Shown here: positions 52,163-60,748 of the stretch, in pieces
How positions within the stretch are numbered: the first letter of the stretch is position 1
How the letters are laid out: each line of letters begins with the position of its first letter
Source of the DNA: CAXBMB01 sp052078155
Lineage (GTDB): Bacteria; Pseudomonadota; Alphaproteobacteria; Kiloniellales; DSM-21159
DNA length: 64,000 nt
Direction: 5' to 3'
Assembly: GCA_052078155.1 (NCBI GenBank)
Contig: JBQJBP010000001.1
Coordinates: 2,356,001-2,420,000 of the forward strand
Position numbers and translations under genes: made by a program
The notes under the pieces: model-generated
Told to the model about the DNA's origin: nothing
Seen by the model: only the letters and a program-made list of their open reading frames with translations
The model's database searches: none

Positions 52163-53056
52163 ATGTCAGTTCCTTTAGATGATCTCAGCGATGAACAGAT
52201 TGAACGCTACGCCCGCCATCTGGTGTTGCCGGAAGTGGATGAAGACGGTCAGCTGAAACTGCTGAACTCCCGGGTTCTGGTGATTGGCGCCGGGGGCCTG
52301 GGCTCTCCGCTGCTGCTCTATCTGGCGGCTGCCGGGGTGGGCACGCTGGGGGTGGTTGATGACGATGTGGTGGATCTTTCCAATCTGCAGCGACAGGTCC
52401 TGCACGGGGAAGAGAACCTGGGTCAGGACAAAGTCGAAAGCGCCCGCGCCAATCTGGCAAGGATCAACCCGGAGGTCACTCTGGAAGCCCACAGTGTCCG
52501 ACTGACGCCAGACAATGCGCTGGACATCATCCGGAAGTATGATCTGGTGGCCGATGGCTCTGACAATTTCGCCACCCGTTATCTGGTCAATGATGCCTGT
52601 CATCTGGCCGGGAAAACCCTGGTATCTGCCGCCATCATGCGTTTTGACGGCCAGCTTTCCACTTACCGGTCCCACCTGAGTGCCAGCGCGGAGCCAGAGG
52701 CAGGAAGCGCGAGCGATGGGGAGACTGCGAGCACCCCAAAAAACCCCTGCTACCGCTGCCTGTTCGGGGAACAGCCCGACGCGGACCCCAAACAATCCTG
52801 CGCGGACGTGGGCGTCATGGGGGCTTTGGCCGGTGTCATGGGATCATTGCAGTCGGTTGAGGTGATCAAGGAGCTGCTGGGCATTGGCCAGTCCATGTCT
52901 GGCCGCCTGCTGCTCTATGATGCCCTGGAAGCCAACTTCCGCACCGTCAAGTTCAAGGCGGATCCGGACTGCCCGCTCTGCGGCTCCGATCCCAGCATCA
53001 AAGATCTTGACCCCGGTCGCTATAAACTGGAAGGCGCAGTCTGCGCGGCCCAGTAA
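52163..53056 (+). CDS. ThiF/MoeB-type E1-like adenylyltransferase
   Basis: A 297-residue enzyme that adenylates the C terminus of a ubiquitin-like sulfur carrier (ThiS or MoaD). SDEQIERYARHLVLPEVDEDGQLKLL is the standard opening; VLVIGAGGLGSPLLLYLAAAGVGTLGVVDDDVVDLSNLQRQ is the ATP-binding Rossmann motif with the Arg of QRQ. Two CxxC pairs (CYRC and CPLC) bind zinc. A polar insert of about 25 residues (SASAEPEAGSASDGETAS) precedes the first CxxC. The adenylation Asp (ADGSDNFATRYL) is present. There is no rhodanese domain. MoeB or ThiF cannot be told apart here. It lies 190 bases after cysK. Confidence 0.9.
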   Translation: MSVPLDDLSDEQIERYARHLVLPEVDEDGQLKLLNSRVLVIGAGGLGSPLLLYLAAAGVGTLGVVDDDVVDLSNLQRQVLHGEENLGQDKVESARANLARINPEVTLEAHSVRLTPDNALDIIRKYDLVADGSDNFATRYLVNDACHLAGKTLVSAAIMRFDGQLSTYRSHLSASAEPEAGSASDGETASTPKNPCYRCLFGEQPDADPKQSCADVGVMGALAGVMGSLQSVEVIKELLGIGQSMSGRLLLYDALEANFRTVKFKADPDCPLCGSDPSIKDLDPGRYKLEGAVCAAQ

Positions 53057-53085
53057 TCCGACCTGTTATCCGAACCTCGTCTTTC

Positions 53086-53224
53086 TGGAGCCAAATCGGT
53101 TTAAGTGGACTCACTTCGTGATAACGCTTGAAGCGTGAATTTACCTCTTTTCAGCAAAATGGAGGATGATTCACGGTTTGGTTTCAAGCGCGAAGTGCTT
53201 CCAACTAAATCGATCACCCTCTAG
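53086..53224 (+). repeat. Dispersed palindromic repeat, copy 7
   Basis: TGGAGCCAAATCGGTTTAAGT at the left matches the left end of copy 1 with the first GANTC site lost (GAGCC); GANTC sites at 53108-53112 and 53168-53172 are kept. The right end reads ATCGATCACCCTCTA. GGTTTGGTT pairs with AACTAAATC, another compensated stem. It lies between convergent moeB-like and exporter genes. Confidence 0.9.
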
Positions 53225-53230
53225 TCCAGG

Positions 53231-54424
53231 CTACTCAAAGAGGAAAAACCAGCTGTAGGCCATGATCAGGGCCGGAATACTGCTGTAGGCCGTGGCCAGT
53301 ATGGCTGCTTTAGGTGCCAGAGCCAGCGCCGGGAATAGCGCATCCCCGTCGTTGCTGATGGCGTTGCCGATCTGGGCGGACAAGGGCACCAGGCCATTGA
53401 GATAGAGAGTCGTCACCAGTACCTGGGGACCGCAGCCCGGCAGAAAACCAATGCCCACGCCCAGCAGCGGCAGAACCCAGCCATAAGACTGGAACAGAGC
53501 TGCCGGTTCCAAGTTAAAAACCACCACAGCCACTTCGTAGGCCAGAAAACCAACAACAACCCAGGTGGTGATGAAATTGGTTTCCGCCGACACCCGCGCA
53601 CCAACCGGCTGGTTGCAGTCCGGGACCACGCCATAGCTGTTGGGCCGGGCCATCCAGAGGGTCAGTCCGAGAGCGCCGCAGAGAAAACCGAACCAGCTGG
53701 CCGGGTCCGCAAACCAGCTGGTCGCGAAGTAGGCGTCAATATCCACCTGAAAGGCCAGCATGATCCCCAGCACCATGCCCGGCAGCAAACAGACCAGCCA
53801 GAGTTTCTCCAGAAAGCCAATCACAGGACCCTTTGCTTCCGGACCATCTGACTCCTGAAGCGTTGTCCCCATGCCTTTCATGTACCCTGGAGCATGGAAC
53901 AGATCGACCGCCCAGCCAGAGATCATGCCGACGGTCAGTCCCAGACCCCACATGGCCAATCCCGTTTGCGGCTCACGCGCCAGAAGCAGAAAGGCGGCGT
54001 CGCCCATGGTTGCCGTTAAGGTTGCCACCACGGATCCGAAGGTCAGCGATCCCCGCACATACTGGGTCACCACCATGACCGCCCCGCCGCAACCCGGCAG
54101 GGCACCGAGAAAAGACGCCGCAGGCACCTGCCATTTCCTGTGACGTGACAGAAACTCCCCGGTATCAATGGCGAATCTTTTTTCCAGCAGGTAGGCAATG
54201 GCCAGCGTGGCGGCCACAAAGACCGAGACCTGCAGATAAGCATCGCCGATCATCTGGAACAGCAAGGTTCTGGTTGCCGGAAAGATGGTCAAAAGAACCG
54301 CCAGCGCCAACAGCAGCAGTTTCTTGGTCGACAGCACAGCAGCCAGCCCTTCACGCCCCTCCCCCAGAACATAGGCTCTGGAGTGGCGATACCAGGTTTG
54401 GGGCAGGGAAAGAGCTTGGCTCAT
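53231..54424 (-). CDS. Putative 10-TM heavy-metal (manganese) exporter, PF11449 family
   Basis: A 397-residue membrane protein with about ten helices in a two-fold arrangement. Two matching motifs sit in each half: SFLGALPGCGGAVMVV (residues about 107-122) and GIGFLPGCGPQVLVTTLYL (about 335-353). The PGCG pattern is the hallmark of the ArsP_2/putative manganese transporter family (PF11449). It is preceded by a near-consensus Fur box within 50 bases of the ATG. Fur control suggests a link with iron or manganese balance. The direction and metal are inferred from family naming. It is convergent with the moeB-like gene, with a dispersed repeat at its 3' end. Confidence 0.85.
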   Translation of the reverse strand: MSQALSLPQTWYRHSRAYVLGEGREGLAAVLSTKKLLLLALAVLLTIFPATRTLLFQMIGDAYLQVSVFVAATLAIAYLLEKRFAIDTGEFLSRHRKWQVPAASFLGALPGCGGAVMVVTQYVRGSLTFGSVVATLTATMGDAAFLLLAREPQTGLAMWGLGLTVGMISGWAVDLFHAPGYMKGMGTTLQESDGPEAKGPVIGFLEKLWLVCLLPGMVLGIMLAFQVDIDAYFATSWFADPASWFGFLCGALGLTLWMARPNSYGVVPDCNQPVGARVSAETNFITTWVVVGFLAYEVAVVVFNLEPAALFQSYGWVLPLLGVGIGFLPGCGPQVLVTTLYLNGLVPLSAQIGNAISNDGDALFPALALAPKAAILATAYSSIPALIMAYSWFFLFE

Positions 54425-54470
54425 GGTCGGTACTAACCTCGTTTGAAACGGCGGCTTTATAGATAATGAA

Positions 54471-54489
54471 AATGAGAAGCATTCTCAAT
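54471..54489. promoter_or_regulatory. Fur-type box upstream of the metal exporter
   Basis: AATGAGAAGCATTCTCAAT differs at only two of nineteen positions from the well-known proteobacterial Fur box AATGAGAATCATTCTCATT. Its core TGAGAA-GCA-TTCTCA (54473-54487) is a perfect inverted repeat. It lies about 50 bases upstream of the exporter ATG, in an AT-rich stretch with GATAATGAAA beside it. Confidence 0.8.
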
Positions 54490-54875
54490 AAGAAATTTTG
54501 CATAAGCAAATGCAAAAACCGCTCCCTGCCGGACGTGCAGCATGTAACCAGGCTGAGACGCTGGCAGACTTAGGTACGATCGGACATCAAAGGACCGGCA
54601 AACAAAGGAAAGATAATCGGCAAGACAGTCGGTGATTAAAGCAAAGCAGTTAGCGCTTTCGAAAAGTGAGCTTCGGGCCGACAGACCCCCGACTGGCGCC
54701 TAAAGAACTCCATCCAAATGTGAATTTTTTGACGAGTTGTAAACGGCCATTTTCACAAGAGTTCATTCGCCTATAGTCTTTGTTAACTCTGGCATCTTAT
54801 CAAGAAACCTCCTCCTGCCTTTCGACAGTAATAGAAGTACCCTGGGAGGAACTTAAGACGACTTTCGGAGCCACC

Positions 54876-57236
54876 TTGACAGTTACACAAAATCCACCTG
54901 CTGCTGGTCTTGATGTTCAGTGGATGACGGCCATTAGCGAAGGCTTGAACAGCATGGCCCAGGGCCTGTGCCTGCTGGACGCAAACCTGATCATCGTAAC
55001 CGCCAACAAGGCCTTCTCCGAAATTCTGGAAGTTCCCGAAGATCTGGTTGTACCCGGCAAAACATCTATTGAAGAGGTTTTCCGGTGTAACGCCGAAAAA
55101 GGCGACTATGGCAGTGGCGACGTGGAAGAGCAGGTTGCCCGCCGCATGGCCAAAGCCCGCAAAAAACAGCCACATCATTATGAGCGGGTCAGGCCAAACG
55201 GGAAGGTCATCGAAGTTCACGGCAACCCGGTATCAGACGGCGGCTTCATCAGCATCTACACGGATGTTACCGAAAAACACCAGGCTGAGCGGGCGCTGGA
55301 AGTCAGCGAAGCCAGTCTGGCGGAAGCACAGGAACTGTCACATATCGGCAGTTTCGTGCACGATTTTTCCGACGTCCTCTATCACTGGTCAGACGAAACC
55401 TCGCGCATTCTTGGCTACGCGCCCGAAAAAGTTGATCCGACTTACGCCAACTACATCAACCGCGTTCATCCCGATGACCTGGACAACATGCTCGCGGTTT
55501 GCGCTGACGCAAAGGCCGACTGCCGGGAATACACACTGGACTATCGGATCTGTCGGCCGGATGGCGAAATTCGCCACGTGCGCGAACGGGCCCGCTACCG
55601 TCAGGATGATGAAGGCAAGGCCCAGTATGTCATCGGTACTTTGCAGGACATGACCGATACCGTACTGGCACAGGAACAGCTGAAAGACAGCGAAGCCCGG
55701 TTTCGGGGCGCGTTCGCTGCCAGTCATGGCACCGCCACCATCTCCGATCTGGAAACCGGCTGCTATGTGGATGTCAATGATGCCTGGCTGATCAACCGGG
55801 GATATGAACGTCACGAAGTCATCGGCAAATCCGCGCTGGAGATCAACATCTGGGGCAGTGAGGACAACAGAAATCGCGTCCTCGCTGATCTTGCAGCCAA
55901 AGGGTACCTGGAAAACTACCCGGTCCAGACATTCTCCAAAAGCGGTACCGCCCGAGACATGTTGCTCAACGCGCACATCATCAAGATTTCCGGGCGCAAA
56001 CTCCTGTTCATTTCCGGTACGGATGTCACGGAACAGCTCAAGGCGGAAGCCCAGTTGCTGCGCGCCAAGGAAGAGGCAGAACGGTCCAACAGGGCCAAAT
56101 CAGAGTTCCTGGCAAGCATGAGCCACGAGCTTAGAACACCGCTGAACGCCATTCTCGGCTTTGCTCAGCTAATGCAGCACAATCCCCGCGAACCTCTGTC
56201 TTCCGGCCAGAACCAGCATGTAGAGAGCATCCTGGAAGGCGGGGATCATCTGCTGACTCTGGTCAATGAGATTCTCGATCTATCTGAGATTGAAGCCGAC
56301 CGCGCTCCCCTGAGCGTCGAAGATGTCAACGCCAACGATATCATCGAAAGCTGCGTTGAACAGCTGGCCCCTCTGGGGACACCACGCGGCATACATATTG
56401 AAAACGACCTGAAAACTGCCCCACCCTTTACGCTGCAAACAGATGCGTTCCGTTTCAAACAGATCCTCATCAACCTTCTGTCCAACGCCATAAAATATAA
56501 CAAAGACGGGGGACGGGTGCGGTTGCAGGCCCATGCCACTTCCCACGGGTATCTGCACCTGTCCGTCAGCGATGACGGCATCGGCATAGACAAAAGCGAA
56601 CAGCCGGAGGTCTTCCAGCTTTTCCACCGTCTGGGAACTGCCGCAACGCTGGCCAAAGAAGGCTCTGGAATCGGACTGCATGTGGCCAAGCTCCTGGTGG
56701 AACGTATGGCCGGCCAAATCGGCTTCGACAGCACCCCCGGTCAAGGCAGCACGTTCTGGATACTGTTACCGCTGGCTGACAATCAGCAATGCATGATCTG
56801 GGATGAACGCCTGCGTGTGGGCATTGATGCCATCGACAGAGATCATCAGACTCTGGTGTCCATGATCAATGAAATGGCCATCCTGTCCATCGAGCGAAAA
56901 GATCTGGGCGCCAAAGTTCTGGAAATGACCGAACACTGCCGCATTCACCTGCATCGTGAAGCGGAAATCATCAGGGTCTGCGATCATCCTAACAAAGAAA
57001 AAATCATAGGCGCCTACAGGAAAATCGAAGCCCAGATTGATGAGATGGTAGAACGGTGTCATCAGGATCCTTCAGTCGAAACCCATCAACAAACCCGCCA
57101 GATACTGCTGAAGGCAACCCGGGAGCACCTCAACAGATTCGATCCTGTGCTGGTGGCCTGCGCAGAAGGCAAAGAGCTTAAGATCAAGAAGGCGCTGGCC
57201 ACGCTTGAGATCAAAAGCGGCAGGCTGTTGCTTTGA
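54876..57236 (+). CDS. PAS histidine kinase fused to a degenerate hemerythrin domain
   Basis: A 786-residue soluble protein if the TTG at 54876 (CGGAG seven bases before) is used; the frame is open to 54780. Three PAS domains lie in the first half (PNGKVIEVHGNPVSDGGFISIYTDVTE, HIGSFVHDFSDVLYHWSDETSRIL, FRGAFAASHGTATISDLETG). HisKA carries the phospho-His in LASMSHELRTPLNAILGF; the ATPase domain has LLSNAIKYN, DDGIGIDKS and EGSGIGLHVAK. About 155 C-terminal residues form a hemerythrin-like domain (GIDAIDRDHQTLVSMINE, HLHREAEII, REHLNRFD). Two of its usual iron His positions read Ile and Tyr, so the di-iron site may be lost. No receiver domain is present. It is divergent from the metal exporter. 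Confidence 0.85.
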   Translation: MTVTQNPPAAGLDVQWMTAISEGLNSMAQGLCLLDANLIIVTANKAFSEILEVPEDLVVPGKTSIEEVFRCNAEKGDYGSGDVEEQVARRMAKARKKQPHHYERVRPNGKVIEVHGNPVSDGGFISIYTDVTEKHQAERALEVSEASLAEAQELSHIGSFVHDFSDVLYHWSDETSRILGYAPEKVDPTYANYINRVHPDDLDNMLAVCADAKADCREYTLDYRICRPDGEIRHVRERARYRQDDEGKAQYVIGTLQDMTDTVLAQEQLKDSEARFRGAFAASHGTATISDLETGCYVDVNDAWLINRGYERHEVIGKSALEINIWGSEDNRNRVLADLAAKGYLENYPVQTFSKSGTARDMLLNAHIIKISGRKLLFISGTDVTEQLKAEAQLLRAKEEAERSNRAKSEFLASMSHELRTPLNAILGFAQLMQHNPREPLSSGQNQHVESILEGGDHLLTLVNEILDLSEIEADRAPLSVEDVNANDIIESCVEQLAPLGTPRGIHIENDLKTAPPFTLQTDAFRFKQILINLLSNAIKYNKDGGRVRLQAHATSHGYLHLSVSDDGIGIDKSEQPEVFQLFHRLGTAATLAKEGSGIGLHVAKLLVERMAGQIGFDSTPGQGSTFWILLPLADNQQCMIWDERLRVGIDAIDRDHQTLVSMINEMAILSIERKDLGAKVLEMTEHCRIHLHREAEIIRVCDHPNKEKIIGAYRKIEAQIDEMVERCHQDPSVETHQQTRQILLKATREHLNRFDPVLVACAEGKELKIKKALATLEIKSGRLLL

Positions 57237-58190
57237 GTTTGGCTTTTGCTTTGGCTCAACAGTGATGTGGCAATGACTGAAGGGGCAGGTGCACCACCAG
57301 TCATCCTCATCAATCGGCTCTGCTTCCTGATGCGCTGAAATGAGACTGCTGTCCCGACCAGAGCCACAAAACTCCGAGGGGTCTTAAAAAAAAACCTGGA
57401 TGTCGGTACAGCCCGGTTCCAGCACTCAAGGTTCCTGAACGCCATCCCTCAGATCGGAAGATCAACAGCTTCTCCGCCCTGAAGCGGCCAAGGGACTTTG
57501 GGCCGGCAGACCTTCCCCTCCCAGAAATCCCGGGTTCTCTCCAGATTGTTTGATACAGGCGACCTGCCCGGCGCACTACCTGGCCACGAATTGCGCGCCC
57601 TGCCTCCCACAAGGGGCGGTCCCACAAAATTCTGAAAAGCCAGACAGCCGCTTGGGTCAGCGCGTCCCCGGCACCTTACTCAAAGAGGCTATCCTGCCGA
57701 TTTGGCGCGGCCTTGCAGGATGGGGCCCATCCAACCGGCGGCGTTTCACCTCCCCAATCCATCGGACAGGCAACAAACAACCCAACTGATCAATCAGTTC
57801 GCGTCTGATATTTTTAGTCTATAAATCAATATATTAAACAAAATCACCGCCTGTTTTTCCAGCTTCTCTTGTCGCCTGTTTCAGCAAAAACATTTGGTCA
57901 AAAACAATTTTTCTCGTGACTCTTTCACATAATCAGGTTTAATTTTTTTGAGTTCCGAAATAAAGAAGAACCACCTCCTGCTTGATTTGGTTGGGCCAAT
58001 TTGGTAAACCAAAATACCTTGTTATGGGGAACGCCTTTTTGAGATGCGCCCGGCAGACGAGAAAAAGCTGTCAGAACGCGAGGCACTCCGGGGATCAACA
58101 GGGCAGGATTTAGGTTTCAAATCAGGAACAGCCCAAGGCAACGAGCGATCAGGAAAAAGAGCGCCGGCTTTGGAAAAAGGGAGCGAAACA
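57237..58190. other. Long intergenic region upstream of the sugar catabolism operon
   Basis: About 950 bases between the kinase-hemerythrin gene and the operon. The last third (57800-58020) is AT-rich and is the probable promoter region of the operon. I found no regulator gene, repeat copy or recognisable operator; a catabolite or LacI/GntR-type site could be present but was not identified. Confidence 0.4.
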
Positions 58191-59078
58191 ATGCATCTAT
58201 CAACACACAACTGGATGCGGGCAGAACCCGTGGAGACCACCTTGCGGCGTGGCAAGCAGTGGGGTCTGCAGTCCATCGAAATCAGCGGTGAGCCGGAGCA
58301 GTACAACACCAAGGACATCCGGGCGCTGTTGAAGGATCTCGACATGTTCTGCTGGGGCTCTGTAACCCTGACCCTGGGAGACCGAAATCTGGCTGCCAAG
58401 GATGAAGGGCAGCGCGCGGCCACCGTGGCTTACATGAAAAGCGTGGCCACCATGATCCATGAGCTGGAAGGCTCGGAAATGACCATTGTTCCGGCCACGG
58501 TAGGGAAAGTGACCCCTGACGGCACGCCGGAAGAAGAGTGGAAATGGGTCCTCGACAGCCTGAAAGAAGTCTATGAGCTGACCGAGAAGTACGGCATCAA
58601 AATGGCGCTGGAACCTCTCAACCGCTTTGAAACCTATTTCCTGAACCGCGCCGACCAGGCCGTAGCCCTGGCCAAGGAAGTCGGACCCAACTGCGGCGTT
58701 TGCCTCGATGCCTTCCACATGAACATTGAAGAAGTCGATTTCATGGAAGCCATCCGCACAGCAGGCGATCTGCTGGCTGATTTCCATGTGGCGGACAACA
58801 ACCGCATGCCCCCGGGCATGGGTCAGCTCAACTGGGCAGAGATTGTCGCGACCCTGAAGGAAGTCGGTTACGACGGCGCCATGACCCTGGAGTTCGTCAC
58901 CCCCGTGGACCGGACGCCGGTCACCAAATGGCCGAACCAGGTCGAAACCAAGCCGGTCGACATCTCTCCAGAACAGCTGAAGTTCATTGAAGACCACGGC
59001 AGCAGCCTGCTGAGTGAGGAGTTCTACACCGAAATGGTCAAGCGCTCCTGCGAACACATCGTTCCGCTGATTCGGTGA
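58191..59078 (+). CDS. Sugar-phosphate isomerase/epimerase family TIM-barrel protein
   Basis: A 295-residue protein of the xylose isomerase-like TIM-barrel family, which includes D-tagatose 3-epimerase and inosose dehydratase. A metal-binding Glu is at the end of ALEPLNRFETY (residues about 145-155), a second acidic group with His in CLDAFHMNIEEVDF, His in ADFHVADNNRMPPGMGQLNW, and Glu in GAMTLEFVTP. ATG 58191 is preferred to a frame extending upstream to 58044 because GGGAG lies eight bases before it. It is the first gene of a tight catabolic run; the next gene starts five bases later. Confidence 0.86.
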   Translation: MHLSTHNWMRAEPVETTLRRGKQWGLQSIEISGEPEQYNTKDIRALLKDLDMFCWGSVTLTLGDRNLAAKDEGQRAATVAYMKSVATMIHELEGSEMTIVPATVGKVTPDGTPEEEWKWVLDSLKEVYELTEKYGIKMALEPLNRFETYFLNRADQAVALAKEVGPNCGVCLDAFHMNIEEVDFMEAIRTAGDLLADFHVADNNRMPPGMGQLNWAEIVATLKEVGYDGAMTLEFVTPVDRTPVTKWPNQVETKPVDISPEQLKFIEDHGSSLLSEEFYTEMVKRSCEHIVPLIR

Positions 59079-59083
59079 GCCTC

Positions 59084-60253
59084 ATGTCAGGTACGAAAAT
59101 CGTCGATGTCGAAGCCAAATGGCTGCGCTATCCGATCCCCAAGGAAAATCAGCATGTGTCTGATTTCGGGCTGATCGATGCCTTCGACATGACGCTTGTC
59201 ACCATTACACTGGGAAATGGCCGCAAGGGCTATGGGGAAGCCAAAGCCGGTGTCGGCTCGATGGGCTCCTGCGATGCCCTGGTGCAGATCATTGAACGGG
59301 AACTCAAGCCTCAGTTGCTGGGGCTTGAGTCCGGTCAGATCAACCGCATCTGGAACCAGCTCTACAACGGTTCCCGCGACCATTACGGCGAAAGCCAGGG
59401 GCGCGCCTTTCCCATCCTGGGGCGGCGCGGTCTCTGGACCTCAGCCATGAGCGGCATTGATCTGGCTCTCTGGGATCTGGCCGGCAAACGTTTCGACGCG
59501 CCGGTGCTGGAGCTGATCGGCGGCCCGGCCCGCAGCTCCATGCAGGCCTACGCAAGCGGTGGCTGGGCTGATGTCTCCGCCATCGGCGCCCAGCTGCAAT
59601 CCTATGTGGACCGGGGCTTCAAAGCCGTAAAGATGCGCATCGGGGTGATGGACGGCACAGTGTCGGCTTCCGTGGCCCGGGTCAAAGCGGCCCGCGAAGC
59701 CCTGGGAGAAGACATCGAAATCATGGTGGACGCCCACGGCACCTACAACGGGGCGGAAGCCAGAGAGTTTTGCCGCCGGGTGGCGGACTGCAACGTGCGC
59801 TGGTTCGAAGAGCCCGTCTCTGCGGACTCCCGCAAAGCCATGTCGCTGGTCAAACAAAGCGCCACCATGCCCATTTCCATGGGCGAAAGCGAGTTCACGT
59901 CTTTCGATTTCATGGACCTGATTGACCGGGACGCTGCAGATGTTCTGCAACCGGACATGGCCATCTGCGGTGGCTTGAGCGAAGGCATGAAAATCTCCTC
60001 CCTTGCTGTCGCCAATCAGCTGGAACTGGCTCCTCACTGCTGGGGTTCAGCCTTTTCCTTCATGGCGGGCCTGACCCTGGCCTTCTTCAGTCCGGCAGCC
60101 AAGGTGATCGAGTTTTCCTCGGGTGCCAATCCCATGCTGAGCGATCTGGTGAAAGAGTCCATTCAAGCCGTCAACGGCAGTTTCACCCCACCTCAGGGGG
60201 CGGGCTGGGGTCTGACAGTGAACCAGGACTTTGTCCGAGACTATGCGGTCTAG
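59084..60253 (+). CDS. Mandelate racemase / muconate lactonizing enzyme family protein
   Basis: A 389-residue enolase-superfamily enzyme. The N-terminal capping domain covers about 1-125 (IPKENQHVSDFGLIDAFDMTLVTITL). The barrel then carries the K-x-K-like FKAVKMRIGV, metal ligands D in IEIMVDAHGTYN, E in WFEEPVSAD and E in ISMGESEFTS. The C-terminal catalytic His lies in ELAPHCWGSA. This layout fits sugar-acid dehydratases (galactonate/gluconate type) of the MR subgroup more than muconate cycloisomerases. ATG 59084 is chosen; a GTG at 59075 overlaps the previous stop. It is second in the operon; the substrate is unknown. Confidence 0.88.
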   Translation: MSGTKIVDVEAKWLRYPIPKENQHVSDFGLIDAFDMTLVTITLGNGRKGYGEAKAGVGSMGSCDALVQIIERELKPQLLGLESGQINRIWNQLYNGSRDHYGESQGRAFPILGRRGLWTSAMSGIDLALWDLAGKRFDAPVLELIGGPARSSMQAYASGGWADVSAIGAQLQSYVDRGFKAVKMRIGVMDGTVSASVARVKAAREALGEDIEIMVDAHGTYNGAEAREFCRRVADCNVRWFEEPVSADSRKAMSLVKQSATMPISMGESEFTSFDFMDLIDRDAADVLQPDMAICGGLSEGMKISSLAVANQLELAPHCWGSAFSFMAGLTLAFFSPAAKVIEFSSGANPMLSDLVKESIQAVNGSFTPPQGAGWGLTVNQDFVRDYAV

Positions 60254-60271
60254 CGCCGACAGGAGATGCAA

Positions 60272-60742
60272 ATGACCGGTACGAGAATTCTGCAGCACGT
60301 CAACATCATGGTCGATGACCTGGAAACAGCCACGGCCTTCTATCGGGATGTGATCGGTCTGGAACTGGACAAGACACCGCCTCTGGATTTTCCCGCACAG
60401 TTCTTCAAGCTGGGCAAGGGCGCGCAGATCCATATGAACGAGTTCAAGGATGAGCGTCCTTTCAGGGCACATTTCTGTCTGGTGGTGGATGACTTCAACG
60501 AAGTGTTCCGCCGCCTGAAAACGGCCGGGGTGATCGACAACGATCCCTGGGGAAAAGTGCGCCGCCTGCCAGCCGGTTCCATGCAGATGTTTGCCCGCGA
60601 TCCGGCAGGAAATCTGGTGGAAATCGCCAGTCGTCCCGGTGATGAGATCGATCAGGACATCCTGAGTGACGAACTGGTCGAGGTCTCTCACGACAACGAC
60701 TATTTCAAATCGGGTCGCAACGACCCCCGGCGGGGTGATTGA
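60272..60742 (+). CDS. VOC-superfamily (glyoxalase/dioxygenase-fold) protein
   Basis: A 156-residue protein with a single VOC module pair: ILQHVNIMVDDLETATAFYRDVIGLELDKT carries the first metal-binding His, then AHFCLVVDDFNEVFRRLKTAGV (second His) and MFARDPAGNLVEIASRPG with the Glu near the C terminus. AGGAG lies six bases before the ATG at 60272, which is preferred to the ATG at 60266. It is third in the operon, between the dehydratase-like and dehydrogenase genes, 6 bases before the next. It may act on a reactive intermediate; none is identified. Confidence 0.85.
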   Translation: MTGTRILQHVNIMVDDLETATAFYRDVIGLELDKTPPLDFPAQFFKLGKGAQIHMNEFKDERPFRAHFCLVVDDFNEVFRRLKTAGVIDNDPWGKVRRLPAGSMQMFARDPAGNLVEIASRPGDEIDQDILSDELVEVSHDNDYFKSGRNDPRRGD

Positions 60743-60748
60743 TCCGTC

